From contig NZ_JAKVIP010000028.1 of the NCBI RefSeq assembly GCF_022601875.1, positions 1 through 48,645 on the forward strand: a stretch of DNA of 48,645 nt, read 5' to 3'. The stretch comes from Chryseobacterium sp. SSA4.19 (GTDB lineage: Bacteria > Bacteroidota > Bacteroidia > Flavobacteriales > Weeksellaceae). Below the pieces are notes generated by a model. It worked only from the letters and a program-made list of their open reading frames with translations. It made no database searches and was not told the origin of the DNA. A program made the position numbers and the translations under genes. Shown here piece after piece: positions 9,010-15,740 of the stretch. Numbering within the stretch: the stretch's first letter is position 1; each line of letters starts with the position of its first letter.

Positions 9010-9903
9010 TTAAATCAAATCCTGAAATGCAGTTTCTAGATAAGGATACTTAAATTCAAAACCGTTCCGGATTAATTTTTCAGGGTATACATTCCTGCTT
9101 TTCAGTAATAATTCGGTTTCTGTCCGTAAGAAGATGGACGCGATTTCCAGTTGCCATACCGGAGCATTTAATCCGAAAGGGATTTTCATTTCTTTTCTTA
9201 ATGAACTCATGAAATGTTTATTGGATAATGGATTCGGAGCGGTTATGTTTACTGCCCCTGAAATATTTTTGTTATGAATAATAAATTCAACAGCCCTGCA
9301 GAAGTCTTCAATATGAATCCAGCTTACCTTCTGGTTTCCGCGTCCCTGTTTTCCGCCTAAACCGAGTTTTGTGATCATCTTAAGTTTGGTAAAAGCACCG
9401 CCGTTATTTCCCAATACGATAGAAGTACGTAATGTTATTTTTCGGATAGTTTCATTTTTAACTCTGAAAAATTCTTCTTCCCAGCTTTTGCAGATGTTCA
9501 TGGAGAAATCATCACCGATGATACCGTTTTCCTCTGTATTCAGATGGGTTTCAGAATGCGTATATATCGTGGCAGAACTGGCATTTAACCAGACTTTTGG
9601 TTTACTGACACATTGATCAACTGCTTCCTGAAGTACTTTTGTACTGTTAATTCTTGAAGAATATATTTCTTTTTTATTTTTCTCCGTGTACCGGCAGTCT
9701 ACAGATTTTCCTGTGAGGTTAATGAGCATATCGGCATTTTCAAGAACATGTTTCCATTCGCCCAATGTCTGGGCATCCCAGCGAATTTCATTTTCATTTT
9801 TGGGATTACGGGTCAGGATATAGATTTCATTTCCTTTTCCGGTAAAATATTTTTTTAAGTTTCTGCCGAGAAATCCCGTTCCGGCAGCGATAATAATCTT
9901 CAT
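9010..9903 (-). CDS. TIGR01777 family SDR epimerase/oxidoreductase
   Basis: The 297-residue product starts with a Rossmann NAD(P)-binding motif (GTGFLGRNL) preceded by MKIIIAA, and contains the family signatures MLINLTGKSVDCRY, RINSTKVLQEAV, SSATIYTHSE and RTSIVLGNNGGAF. A C-terminal DUF1731-like segment covers about residues 245-297 (NVYPEKLIRNGFEFKYP). This is the YfcH/SDR39U1 group; the physiological substrate is not settled. It is the last gene of a same-strand run after DUF2071 (45-bp gap), SRPBCC and DCC genes, and families of this kind recur together elsewhere. The ATG start is clear. Confidence 0.92.
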   Translation of the reverse strand: MKIIIAAGTGFLGRNLKKYFTGKGNEIYILTRNPKNENEIRWDAQTLGEWKHVLENADMLINLTGKSVDCRYTEKNKKEIYSSRINSTKVLQEAVDQCVSKPKVWLNASSATIYTHSETHLNTEENGIIGDDFSMNICKSWEEEFFRVKNETIRKITLRTSIVLGNNGGAFTKLKMITKLGLGGKQGRGNQKVSWIHIEDFCRAVEFIIHNKNISGAVNITAPNPLSNKHFMSSLRKEMKIPFGLNAPVWQLEIASIFLRTETELLLKSRNVYPEKLIRNGFEFKYPYLETAFQDLI

Positions 9904-9948
9904 ATCTTGAGTTTTAAAGGTGAATTGTTTTTATTTATTCGAAAGGTT

Positions 9949-10686
9949 TTATGAGTGTGAGGAGGATATTCTGATTAATCTTTTTGATATATATTTCTTA
10001 GTTTTCACCGTGATTTCAGAGCCTTCCGCAAGCATTACCGAAGCTGGGCCCTGATGGTTCAGTTCTTCAAAATCATTTCCGTAGAGATTTTTAAAATTAA
10101 TTTTCAGCTGATGATTTTTAACTGAATACCAGTCCCATTTAGGATGACAGACTTCATATTCTGATGTTTTATTTTCTTTTTTGGTAAAACCGTAATAATG
10201 CTCGGTGATAAATTCAAATTCAGAATCCGGTTCCATAGCCAATGGCTGATTTTCTGCTGTGATTTTAATGGAATGCCAGCTTTTGTCTTTCCAGGAATAC
10301 TGGATCAGCAGCTCCCGATCTTTTTCCCGGATCGTGTTCTTCATCGGCATTGTGCTGTAATGTTCCTTATACACTGAATTGGCAATGAAACTTAAAGCCG
10401 GCTTCGGAACAATTTCTTTAATGAAAACGACTCCTCTCTTCCATTCGTGGCCTTCTTTTTTCTTCACATAAAACCTTAAATTGACTTCCTCAAAGTTCCG
10501 GTGGAAAGGAATAGGTAGGCCTAACAACCTTGTGTTTAAAAACATAAAACCCACCAGGCTTGCATAGCATTTTCCATGGTAGAAATCGAGTTCTGTACCT
10601 TCAGGAAGATATTTCATCAGGATTTCAGGATTGATTTCGTAATTAACAATGGCCAGTTTCCGCCATTCTGCTTTCAGGAAGTTCAT
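9949..10686 (-). CDS. DUF2071 (YqjF-like) protein
   Basis: The 245-residue product fits the DUF2071/YqjF family: it begins with FLKAEWRKLAIVNYEINPE, has LLKYLP-like helices near residue 25, the GFMFLNTRLLGLPIPFHRNFEEVNLRFYV core around residues 46-75, and RGVVFIKEIVP near 85. The fold of this family is related to acetoacetate decarboxylase, but enzymatic activity has not been shown and no catalytic lysine is claimed here. It lies between the SRPBCC and TIGR01777 genes with short gaps (46 and 45 bases), which suggests co-transcription. No signal peptide is visible. Confidence 0.85.
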   Translation of the reverse strand: MNFLKAEWRKLAIVNYEINPEILMKYLPEGTELDFYHGKCYASLVGFMFLNTRLLGLPIPFHRNFEEVNLRFYVKKKEGHEWKRGVVFIKEIVPKPALSFIANSVYKEHYSTMPMKNTIREKDRELLIQYSWKDKSWHSIKITAENQPLAMEPDSEFEFITEHYYGFTKKENKTSEYEVCHPKWDWYSVKNHQLKINFKNLYGNDFEELNHQGPASVMLAEGSEITVKTKKYISKRLIRISSSHS

Positions 10687-10732
10687 ATTATTTTTATTTT
10701 ATGAATTATATTTTATATTTACTGATTGTCAT

Positions 10733-11209
10733 TTATCTCTGCTCTGCGGCTTTCTTCATGATTTCATTTCGTTCTTCTAACAAATTTTTCATGTAATTTT
10801 TAAGAAAAATGAGGTTGAAAAATTTCCCGATAATTCCGCCCGGAGATTCAAATTCAAAAATGTCAATCATCACCGTATAGTTCTTGATCTTTCTGAAAAT
10901 ATGCTGATGCTTGATGTATTTAAAAATACCCTGTATCATTATATCTGTGAAATCATAGGGGCGGTGCATGTGGATAATTTTAGTTGTTAAATTTTGGTAG
11001 AATCCTAAATGCCTTGCCCGCCATGTTACGGTTTCATGTAAACCAATCAGGCCTGAAATTTTTCCGGCAATGGCTTTTTCATGAGTTTTGGCCGTAGATT
11101 TCTGATGGAGATCAATATAAGACGAAAACAATACTACAAATACAAGGTAAGCCAGTCTATATTTCAGATTAAAATCAGGGATACAGGATTGAGGATTGAT
11201 CTGTATCAT
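10733..11209 (-). CDS. SRPBCC-fold (START-like) ligand-binding protein
   Basis: The C-terminal two thirds match the small SRPBCC/polyketide-cyclase-like family: IDLHQKSTAKTHEKAIAGK, SGLIGLHETVTWRARHLGF, and EFESPGGIIGKFF followed by LKNYMKNLLEERN. Members have a deep hydrophobic pocket for a lipid-like ligand. The N-terminus is less typical: the expected short strand and helix are replaced by a hydrophobic NLKYRLAYLVFVVLFSSY. The ATG at 11209 lies inside the upstream DCC gene, giving a 35-bp overlap. That is the only in-frame ATG ahead of the conserved core, so overlap and coupling are likely. A translation start nearer the domain with a rare codon cannot be excluded. Confidence 0.75.
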   Translation of the reverse strand: MIQINPQSCIPDFNLKYRLAYLVFVVLFSSYIDLHQKSTAKTHEKAIAGKISGLIGLHETVTWRARHLGFYQNLTTKIIHMHRPYDFTDIMIQGIFKYIKHQHIFRKIKNYTVMIDIFEFESPGGIIGKFFNLIFLKNYMKNLLEERNEIMKKAAEQR

Positions 11210-11567
11210 CTTTTACAGAAGGAGCCATTTGCTTTCTGTTATAAGAAACGAAAGAATACAGCTTTTTAAAGAACCAGTACAGAGGCTGTATCCTTATAAT
11301 TTTTGCCAATAGCGGAAAAGAGTTTCCGATGATCAGAAGCAGACTGTCCAAACCGTAAACCACTTTATTTTTCTTATGATCAATTAAAGCGATTTCATTT
11401 TTTGCGCGGTTAAAATCGATAAGGTTTTTATTCCTGAAACTCAATTTGGTAAAAGCTTCCCTTCCGTTTTTATCCAGCATTCCGGATTTTATAAAACCTT
11501 TTGAATAGATATTGCACATCGGGCATTTGTTGTCGTAGATGAGGGTATGGTTTTCAAGAGTTTTCAT
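11175..11567 (-). CDS. DCC1-like thiol-disulfide oxidoreductase family protein (DUF393)
   Basis: The 130-residue product has the family signature YDNKCPMCNIYSKGF with the CxxC pair C15/C18 near the N-terminus, followed by alpha/beta segments and a hydrophobic C-terminal half (YGLDSLLLIIGNSFPLLAKII, RIQPLYWFFKKLYSFVSYNR). The name comes from the conserved D-x-x-C-x-x-C motif. Thioredoxin-like redox chemistry is predicted but the partner is unknown. It overlaps the SRPBCC gene by 35 bases and follows a small membrane-protein gene by 21 bases, so it is part of the same transcription unit. Confidence 0.85.
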   Translation of the reverse strand: MKTLENHTLIYDNKCPMCNIYSKGFIKSGMLDKNGREAFTKLSFRNKNLIDFNRAKNEIALIDHKKNKVVYGLDSLLLIIGNSFPLLAKIIRIQPLYWFFKKLYSFVSYNRKQMAPSVKDDTDQSSILYP

Positions 11568-11588
11568 AATTATTATTTTTTTGTACTT

Positions 11589-11972
11589 TCAATTGATCAT
11601 AATCTTTATTGCAGATAAGTAGTAAATTACTGCTAAAACAGGTGTTCCAAAAAGACCGAAACTTAATACTGAATACCATAATTCATTAACATATTCATTT
11701 GAAAATTTAAAATTTCCAATAAGCAGCAGTGATATAAAACTTAGCATAAAAGTCATACTTACATAGTAATAAATTTTAAACAGAAGACTCTTTGAATAGT
11801 TTTTTGAAAAAAATCTTGTATTGGAACTGATAAGATGGTTAATAGCCAGTAAAAAATAAATTATGACACAAATCCCTTTTTGAAATACTGCCAAATCCAG
11901 AAACAAAGAAATAAAAAAAGCAATAATAAGTCCGGTCTGAATGTAAAAGTCCCTGATAACAAATTTTTCCAT
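11589..11972 (-). CDS. Small integral membrane protein
   Basis: No family is recognised. The 127-residue product has four likely membrane segments (about 10-30, 34-50, 63-85 and 100-124), short charged loops and no signal peptide or cysteine motif. It lies directly upstream of the DCC-family gene (21-base gap) and downstream of a related-looking pair of membrane genes, after a 159-base gap. The context suggests a membrane component of the same stress or redox block. Nothing in the sequence identifies a transported substrate. Confidence 0.7.
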   Translation of the reverse strand: MEKFVIRDFYIQTGLIIAFFISLFLDLAVFQKGICVIIYFLLAINHLISSNTRFFSKNYSKSLLFKIYYYVSMTFMLSFISLLLIGNFKFSNEYVNELWYSVLSFGLFGTPVLAVIYYLSAIKIMIN

Positions 11973-12131
11973 AATTATAGTTTTAATAGTTTAATTTTTT
12001 GAGTGTATCCCGAAATATAAAATAAGAAACAAGTGAACGATCAAAGTTTTCATAGCTATCAAGTTTAAAGGTTTAAAAAATCCCCGCGGGTTCTTTTGTT
12101 CTGCATTTTAAATGTAAAATACATCCAGATT

Positions 12132-12536
12132 TTAAACAGCAGTGTTTTCATGTTTAATGTGTTTGTCTTTATTTATGGCATTCTTACGGCCTCTTAAGAA
12201 TAACAGTAAGTTCAAAAGCATCATAATCCCAAGATAAATTGAAAATTTCCCGATCTTCTCACTAAGATTGACAACTACGTCTTCCAGGGTTGTGATCTGA
12301 TACAACTCTATGATGCAGAGGGCAAAACCAATGTTCAGAAGATAAAATCCGATCTTGAAAAGTGAATTGGTAGCCATTGCAATATCTGCTTTCTGATGAA
12401 AAATATCCATCATAAATGTTTTTGAATTTTTAAACAGAAATTGGGATACAAAAACCGTAAGGCAGATCACGACCGGTAAGTAAATCATGTACGCAGAAAA
12501 ATTGTACGTTGCTGTGGTTAAAATAGTTGCTGTCAT
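12132..12536 (-). CDS. Small integral membrane protein, paralogue of the gene at 12544-12888
   Basis: The 134-residue product has about four hydrophobic segments and a charged C-terminal tail (RKNAINKDKHIKHEN). The middle segment NSLFKIGFYLLNIGFAL and the following SEKIGKFSIYLGIMMLLNL then LFLRGRKN parallel the neighbour's NKILLGCYCLLNIGYIA and the stretch ending LYFLRKN, so the two genes are probably an old duplication and perhaps two subunits of one complex. Only 7 bases separate them. No known family is recognised. A GbsR-type regulator precedes the pair. Confidence 0.7.
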   Translation of the reverse strand: MTATILTTATYNFSAYMIYLPVVICLTVFVSQFLFKNSKTFMMDIFHQKADIAMATNSLFKIGFYLLNIGFALCIIELYQITTLEDVVVNLSEKIGKFSIYLGIMMLLNLLLFLRGRKNAINKDKHIKHENTAV

Positions 12537-12543
12537 AATACGT

Positions 12544-12888
12544 TTATTTTATGGTTAAATTTTTTCTTAAAAAATAAAGTGTAAAGATGTTCATGTAATG
12601 CAAAACAGAGAGAATAAGCATGATGTTTCCAATCCGGATGACGGTTACAGTAATAATTTTTTCTATACTGTCTACCGGATCCCATGAGGTGAGGCTGATC
12701 GCAATGTATCCGATGTTAAGCAGGCAATAGCATCCCAGAAGAATTTTATTGATGGTACGGCATACATCGGAATCATGGATGACGTATTCCAGATAATACT
12801 TCCCTGCATTATAACATCTTCTTCCGACATCAACCGTAATGTACGAGCTGATTGACAGAAATAAGACATATGAAATAATACTATACAT
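12544..12888 (-). CDS. Small integral membrane protein, first gene of the GbsR-linked block
   Basis: The 114-residue product has about three hydrophobic segments and no signal peptide or known domain. It is similar in layout to the next gene (shared NIG motif in the second membrane segment and a C-terminal LRKN). It is first in its transcription unit, as a terminator at 12936-12958 closes the regulator gene upstream. A palindrome, TTTCAA-N6-TTGAAA, lies 16 bases before its ATG and is shared with the regulator's own promoter, so direct control by the GbsR protein is likely. Confidence 0.7.
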   Translation of the reverse strand: MYSIISYVLFLSISSYITVDVGRRCYNAGKYYLEYVIHDSDVCRTINKILLGCYCLLNIGYIAISLTSWDPVDSIEKIITVTVIRIGNIMLILSVLHYMNIFTLYFLRKNLTIK

Positions 12889-12903
12889 TTTATAATTATT
12901 ATA

Positions 12904-12922
12904 TTTTCAATAATTTTTGAAA
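12904..12922. promoter_or_regulatory. Palindromic operator candidate upstream of the membrane-gene block
   Basis: TTTCAA (12905-12910), six bases, TTGAAA (12917-12922): a perfect inverted repeat with the same arms and almost the same spacer as the site at 13507-13526 before the regulator gene. No perfect TAnnTTTG box lies between it and the ATG at 12888. Confidence 0.5.
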
Positions 12923-12935
12923 GTTTATCTGAAAT

Positions 12936-12958
12936 AAAAAAGGATCTGAATCCTTTTT
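12936..12958 (-). terminator. Terminator of the GbsR-type regulator gene
   Basis: Stem AAAAAGGAT (12937-12945) and ATCCTTTTT (12950-12958), loop CTGA, followed by T on the minus strand. It overlaps the stop codon of the regulator gene by two bases. Confidence 0.7.
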
Positions 12959-13460
12959 ATTTTAATAAGTTGGTAATCTTACCAACCAGCCAGTGGTCAT
13001 CACTTTTAATGGCGAGATCCATGATATTATTGATCTTACTGGTTACATTGCTGAAATCGTCCATCAGCTTAATGAATTCCTTAGCTTCTTCAGAATCCTT
13101 GTCTTCAATATTTTTCAGTTCTTCTAGAAAAGCAACAACCGGCTCTATCTCCCTTTTCCTACGTTCTTTTGTGATCTGCTTAAAGAGAAACCAGACATCT
13201 TTCTCAGCGGTAAAATATTCTTTACGGTCCCCTTTTACGAATTCCTTTTTTACAATTCCCCAGTCCATCAGAGCACGGAGGTTCATATTGGCATTCCCCC
13301 GTGAAATTTCAAGTAAGTCCATTACCTCATCCGTAGACAATGGTTTTCCGGTAGCCAAAAGCAACGCATGCACCTGTGCCATCGTACGGTTGATTCCCCA
13401 GCTGGTAGCAAAAGTTCCCCAGGTCTGAATGTATTTTTCTTTGGCTTCTGACAGTTTCAT
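12957..13460 (-). CDS. GbsR/MarR-type winged-helix transcriptional regulator
   Basis: The 167-residue product fits the GbsR branch of MarR-like regulators: an N-terminal helix (KEKYIQTWGTFATSWGINRT), a winged helix (about 30-95) with recognition segment LEISRGNANMNLRALMDWG, a wing KKEFVKGDRKEYFT, and a C-terminal helical dimerisation region. Known members respond to small ligands such as choline in osmolyte genes; the ligand here is unknown. The promoter has a perfect TATATTTG box and its -33 region lies inside a palindrome, which indicates autorepression. The same palindrome precedes the adjacent membrane-protein genes. Confidence 0.9.
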   Translation of the reverse strand: MKLSEAKEKYIQTWGTFATSWGINRTMAQVHALLLATGKPLSTDEVMDLLEISRGNANMNLRALMDWGIVKKEFVKGDRKEYFTAEKDVWFLFKQITKERRKREIEPVVAFLEELKNIEDKDSEEAKEFIKLMDDFSNVTSKINNIMDLAIKSDDHWLVGKITNLLK

Positions 13461-13483
13461 TTCCTTTGCTTTAATTTCTTACA

Positions 13484-13513
13484 CAAATATAATTATAATT
13501 TTTGAATTTTCAA
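13484..13513 (-). promoter_or_regulatory. Promoter of the GbsR-type regulator
   Basis: On the minus strand TATATTTG (13484-13491) matches the Bacteroidota -7 box TAnnTTTG, with TTG 19 bases upstream (13511-13513). The start codon follows at 13460. The -33 element is inside the palindrome at 13507-13526. Confidence 0.65.
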
Positions 13514-13526
13514 TAATATTTGAAAA
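13507..13526. promoter_or_regulatory. Palindromic operator candidate at the regulator promoter
   Basis: TTTCAA (13508-13513), TAATAT, TTGAAA (13520-13525): a perfect inverted repeat covering the -33 element, so a bound protein would block the promoter. It matches the site at 12904-12922. Confidence 0.55.
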
Positions 13527-13553
13527 TTAATTTAATTTTTATATCAAATAGAA

Positions 13554-13577
13554 ACAGGTACTGTTGCCAGTACCTGT
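13554..13577 (-). terminator. Terminator after the TSP3/VWA lipoprotein gene
   Basis: A perfect 10-bp stem ACAGGTACTG (13554-13563) and its complement (13568-13577) with loop TTGC, just after the stop codon and followed by a T-rich stretch on the minus strand. Confidence 0.75.
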
Positions 13578-13584
13578 CATCACA

Positions 13585-15627
13585 CTACTTCTGAATCGAT
13601 TGATAGCTTTCAACAAGCCTTATAAATTCAGACCGGTAGCCTTCTTCATCTGTGTTTTTACCTTCTTTTGCCAGATCCTCTATTTTTTGGAGATTTTTTT
13701 CTTTAATTAACTGTGACTGTCGCAAAACCAACCCGAACCAGGCCACAGAAGCTGCAAACCGGTAATCCGGACTTGTCTGTGTCAGTGAGATACCCGAATT
13801 TTTAACGACTTTAGTTAATTCCGTACTTTTATCACCATCCGGTTTCTTGTAGCGGAATTTTATGGTAGCCAGTTCATCACCAAAATTCTTAGGATTTATT
13901 GTTGAGGAATATTTTAATTGAGTTTCTTTCGGTGCGAATACAGAGCTTATTCCTGCAGGAATAACTTCATATAACGCCGTTACGGTATGTCCGCTTCCCA
14001 GTTCTCCTGCATCAATTTTATCATTTGTAAAATCCTCATTTCTCAGTTTCCTGTTTTCATAGCCGATTAAGCGGTAAGATTTTACAAATTTCGGATTGAA
14101 TTCAATCTGGATCTTTACATCTTTTGCAATCGCAAACATACTTCCCGCAAATTCCTTCCCCAGAAACTTGTTTGCTTCCTGCAGATTATCGATGTAGGCA
14201 TAATTTCCGTTCCCTTTGTCTGCAAGCGTTTCAAGGCGGTTATCTTTGTAGTTGCTCATTCCATAGCCAAGACAGGTCAGGAAAATCCCTGTTTTTCTTT
14301 TTTCCTCAATCAACGTTTCAAGATCTTTCGCTGAAGAAGCTCCCACATTGAAGTCTCCATCTGTTGCCAGTACTACGCGGTTATTGCCGCCTTTAATAAA
14401 ATTCTCCCGGGCCAGTTTATAAGCCAGTTCTATTCCGGCTCCGCCTGCCGTGCTTCCACCTGCCTGCAGGTGGTCCAAAGCATTGGTAATGGTTTCTTTT
14501 TCTGCCGCTGAAGTCGGAGCCAAAACCATCCCTGCATTTCCGGCATACACCACAATTCCTACTTTGTCCTGTGGACGTAACTGATTGACCAACACTTTTA
14601 AAGAAGTTTTCAACAAAGGGAGCTTATTGCTTTCATCCATAGACCCTGAAACATCGATCAGGAAAATAATATTGGAGTCCGGAAGATCGTCCATCGCTAT
14701 ATTTTTTCCCTGGAGACCTATCTTCAGAAGTTTATGTCCAGGATTCCACGGCGCATCACTGTATTCGGTATTGATGGAAAAAGGCTGCTTATTTTCCGGC
14801 TGAGGATAATCATATCTGAAATAGTTCAGCATTTCCTCCACTCGCACAGCATCTTTATCAACGGTACTTCCGTAGTTAATCATTCTTCTGATGTTTGAAT
14901 AAGAAGCATTGTCCACGTCAATAGAAAAGGTAGACAAAGGCTGATTTTTTGTTGATTCAAAAGGATTTTCAATCAAAGCATTGTATTCTTCGTCGGTATT
15001 GCTAAGCTGCCTGATTCCTTTTTTCCCTTTTACAGTGGTTATCTTTTTACCGTACAGTTTGTTATCAGTAGCAGCCTTAGCCTGTTTTACCCGACGCTGC
15101 TGTTTCCTTTGCGAACCGGTTATTACCACACTTTCCAATGAAGATTCAATTTCAACCGCAGTCTGCCGTTTAGGTTTCGGACATCCATTGTATTCCGGCA
15201 GCCCGGGAACGGTAGGACACGCATCATCTTTGTCAAGTATACCGTCACCATCCGTATCCGGCCACGGGCAGCCATTGTTTTCTGCCGGTCCCGCCACTGT
15301 AGGACAAGCATCTTCTTTATCAAACACACCATCTCCATCCGTATCCGGCCACGGGCAACCGCTGTTTTCCGCAGGCCCGGGAATCTCTTTACAGGAATCA
15401 TCCTTATCAGGAACTCCGTCATTATCCACATCCGGCCAGGGACAGCCTCTATTTTCCACCGGTCCGGAAATTTCCGGACATTTATCCCGGCTGTTTCTTA
15501 CGCCATCCTGATCTTTGTCTTTTTCGATGCCGAAGGTTTTGGAAGTTTTTGACGCATCAGGAACCGTTTTGGTTGTACAACCCACCGATAAAGCCAAAAC
15601 TGCTATCGTTACACTTACTTTTTTCAT
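13585..15627 (-). CDS. TSP3-repeat, VWA-domain surface lipoprotein (YfbK-like)
   Basis: The 680-residue lipoprotein has lipobox SVGC (Cys17), then four 29-residue thrombospondin type-3-like repeats (about 36-150, DxDxDG calcium loops and regularly spaced GCPWPD). Next come a short ESVVITG motif (165-171), a YfbK-type N-terminal region (NPFESTKNQPLSTFSIDVDN, 221-240), a von Willebrand A domain with MIDAS residues D325, S327 and S329 in DVSGS, and a C-terminal DUF3520-like region. Such proteins are likely calcium-stabilised adhesion or scaffold proteins; ligand binding is inferred. It lies 113 bases after the macroglobulin gene, with no clear terminator between, so it may belong to that operon. 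Confidence 0.88.
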   Translation of the reverse strand: MKKVSVTIAVLALSVGCTTKTVPDASKTSKTFGIEKDKDQDGVRNSRDKCPEISGPVENRGCPWPDVDNDGVPDKDDSCKEIPGPAENSGCPWPDTDGDGVFDKEDACPTVAGPAENNGCPWPDTDGDGILDKDDACPTVPGLPEYNGCPKPKRQTAVEIESSLESVVITGSQRKQQRRVKQAKAATDNKLYGKKITTVKGKKGIRQLSNTDEEYNALIENPFESTKNQPLSTFSIDVDNASYSNIRRMINYGSTVDKDAVRVEEMLNYFRYDYPQPENKQPFSINTEYSDAPWNPGHKLLKIGLQGKNIAMDDLPDSNIIFLIDVSGSMDESNKLPLLKTSLKVLVNQLRPQDKVGIVVYAGNAGMVLAPTSAAEKETITNALDHLQAGGSTAGGAGIELAYKLARENFIKGGNNRVVLATDGDFNVGASSAKDLETLIEEKRKTGIFLTCLGYGMSNYKDNRLETLADKGNGNYAYIDNLQEANKFLGKEFAGSMFAIAKDVKIQIEFNPKFVKSYRLIGYENRKLRNEDFTNDKIDAGELGSGHTVTALYEVIPAGISSVFAPKETQLKYSSTINPKNFGDELATIKFRYKKPDGDKSTELTKVVKNSGISLTQTSPDYRFAASVAWFGLVLRQSQLIKEKNLQKIEDLAKEGKNTDEEGYRSEFIRLVESYQSIQK

Positions 15628-15740
15628 GCTTATTTTTTAATGCTATTAAAATTAACGGCTGAGCGTATGCCTGTTTATAGTAAGGATGCAGAAATCAAAA
15701 AAAGTTTCAGTATTTTCTGATTTTTCATAAACTTTTAGTG

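Noticed and set aside
12076..12095. Terminator between the membrane genes at 11972 and 12132
   Set aside because: AACCC/GGGAT gives only a tiny stem with a 3-base loop; too weak to call, though followed by T on the minus strand.
15190..15480. Tandem DNA repeat array
   Set aside because: The 87-base periodicity is explained by the four TSP3 protein repeats of the VWA lipoprotein.
14981..15511. Plus-strand open frame of 176 codons
   Set aside because: It is antisense to the TSP3 repeats and its repetitive protein simply mirrors them.
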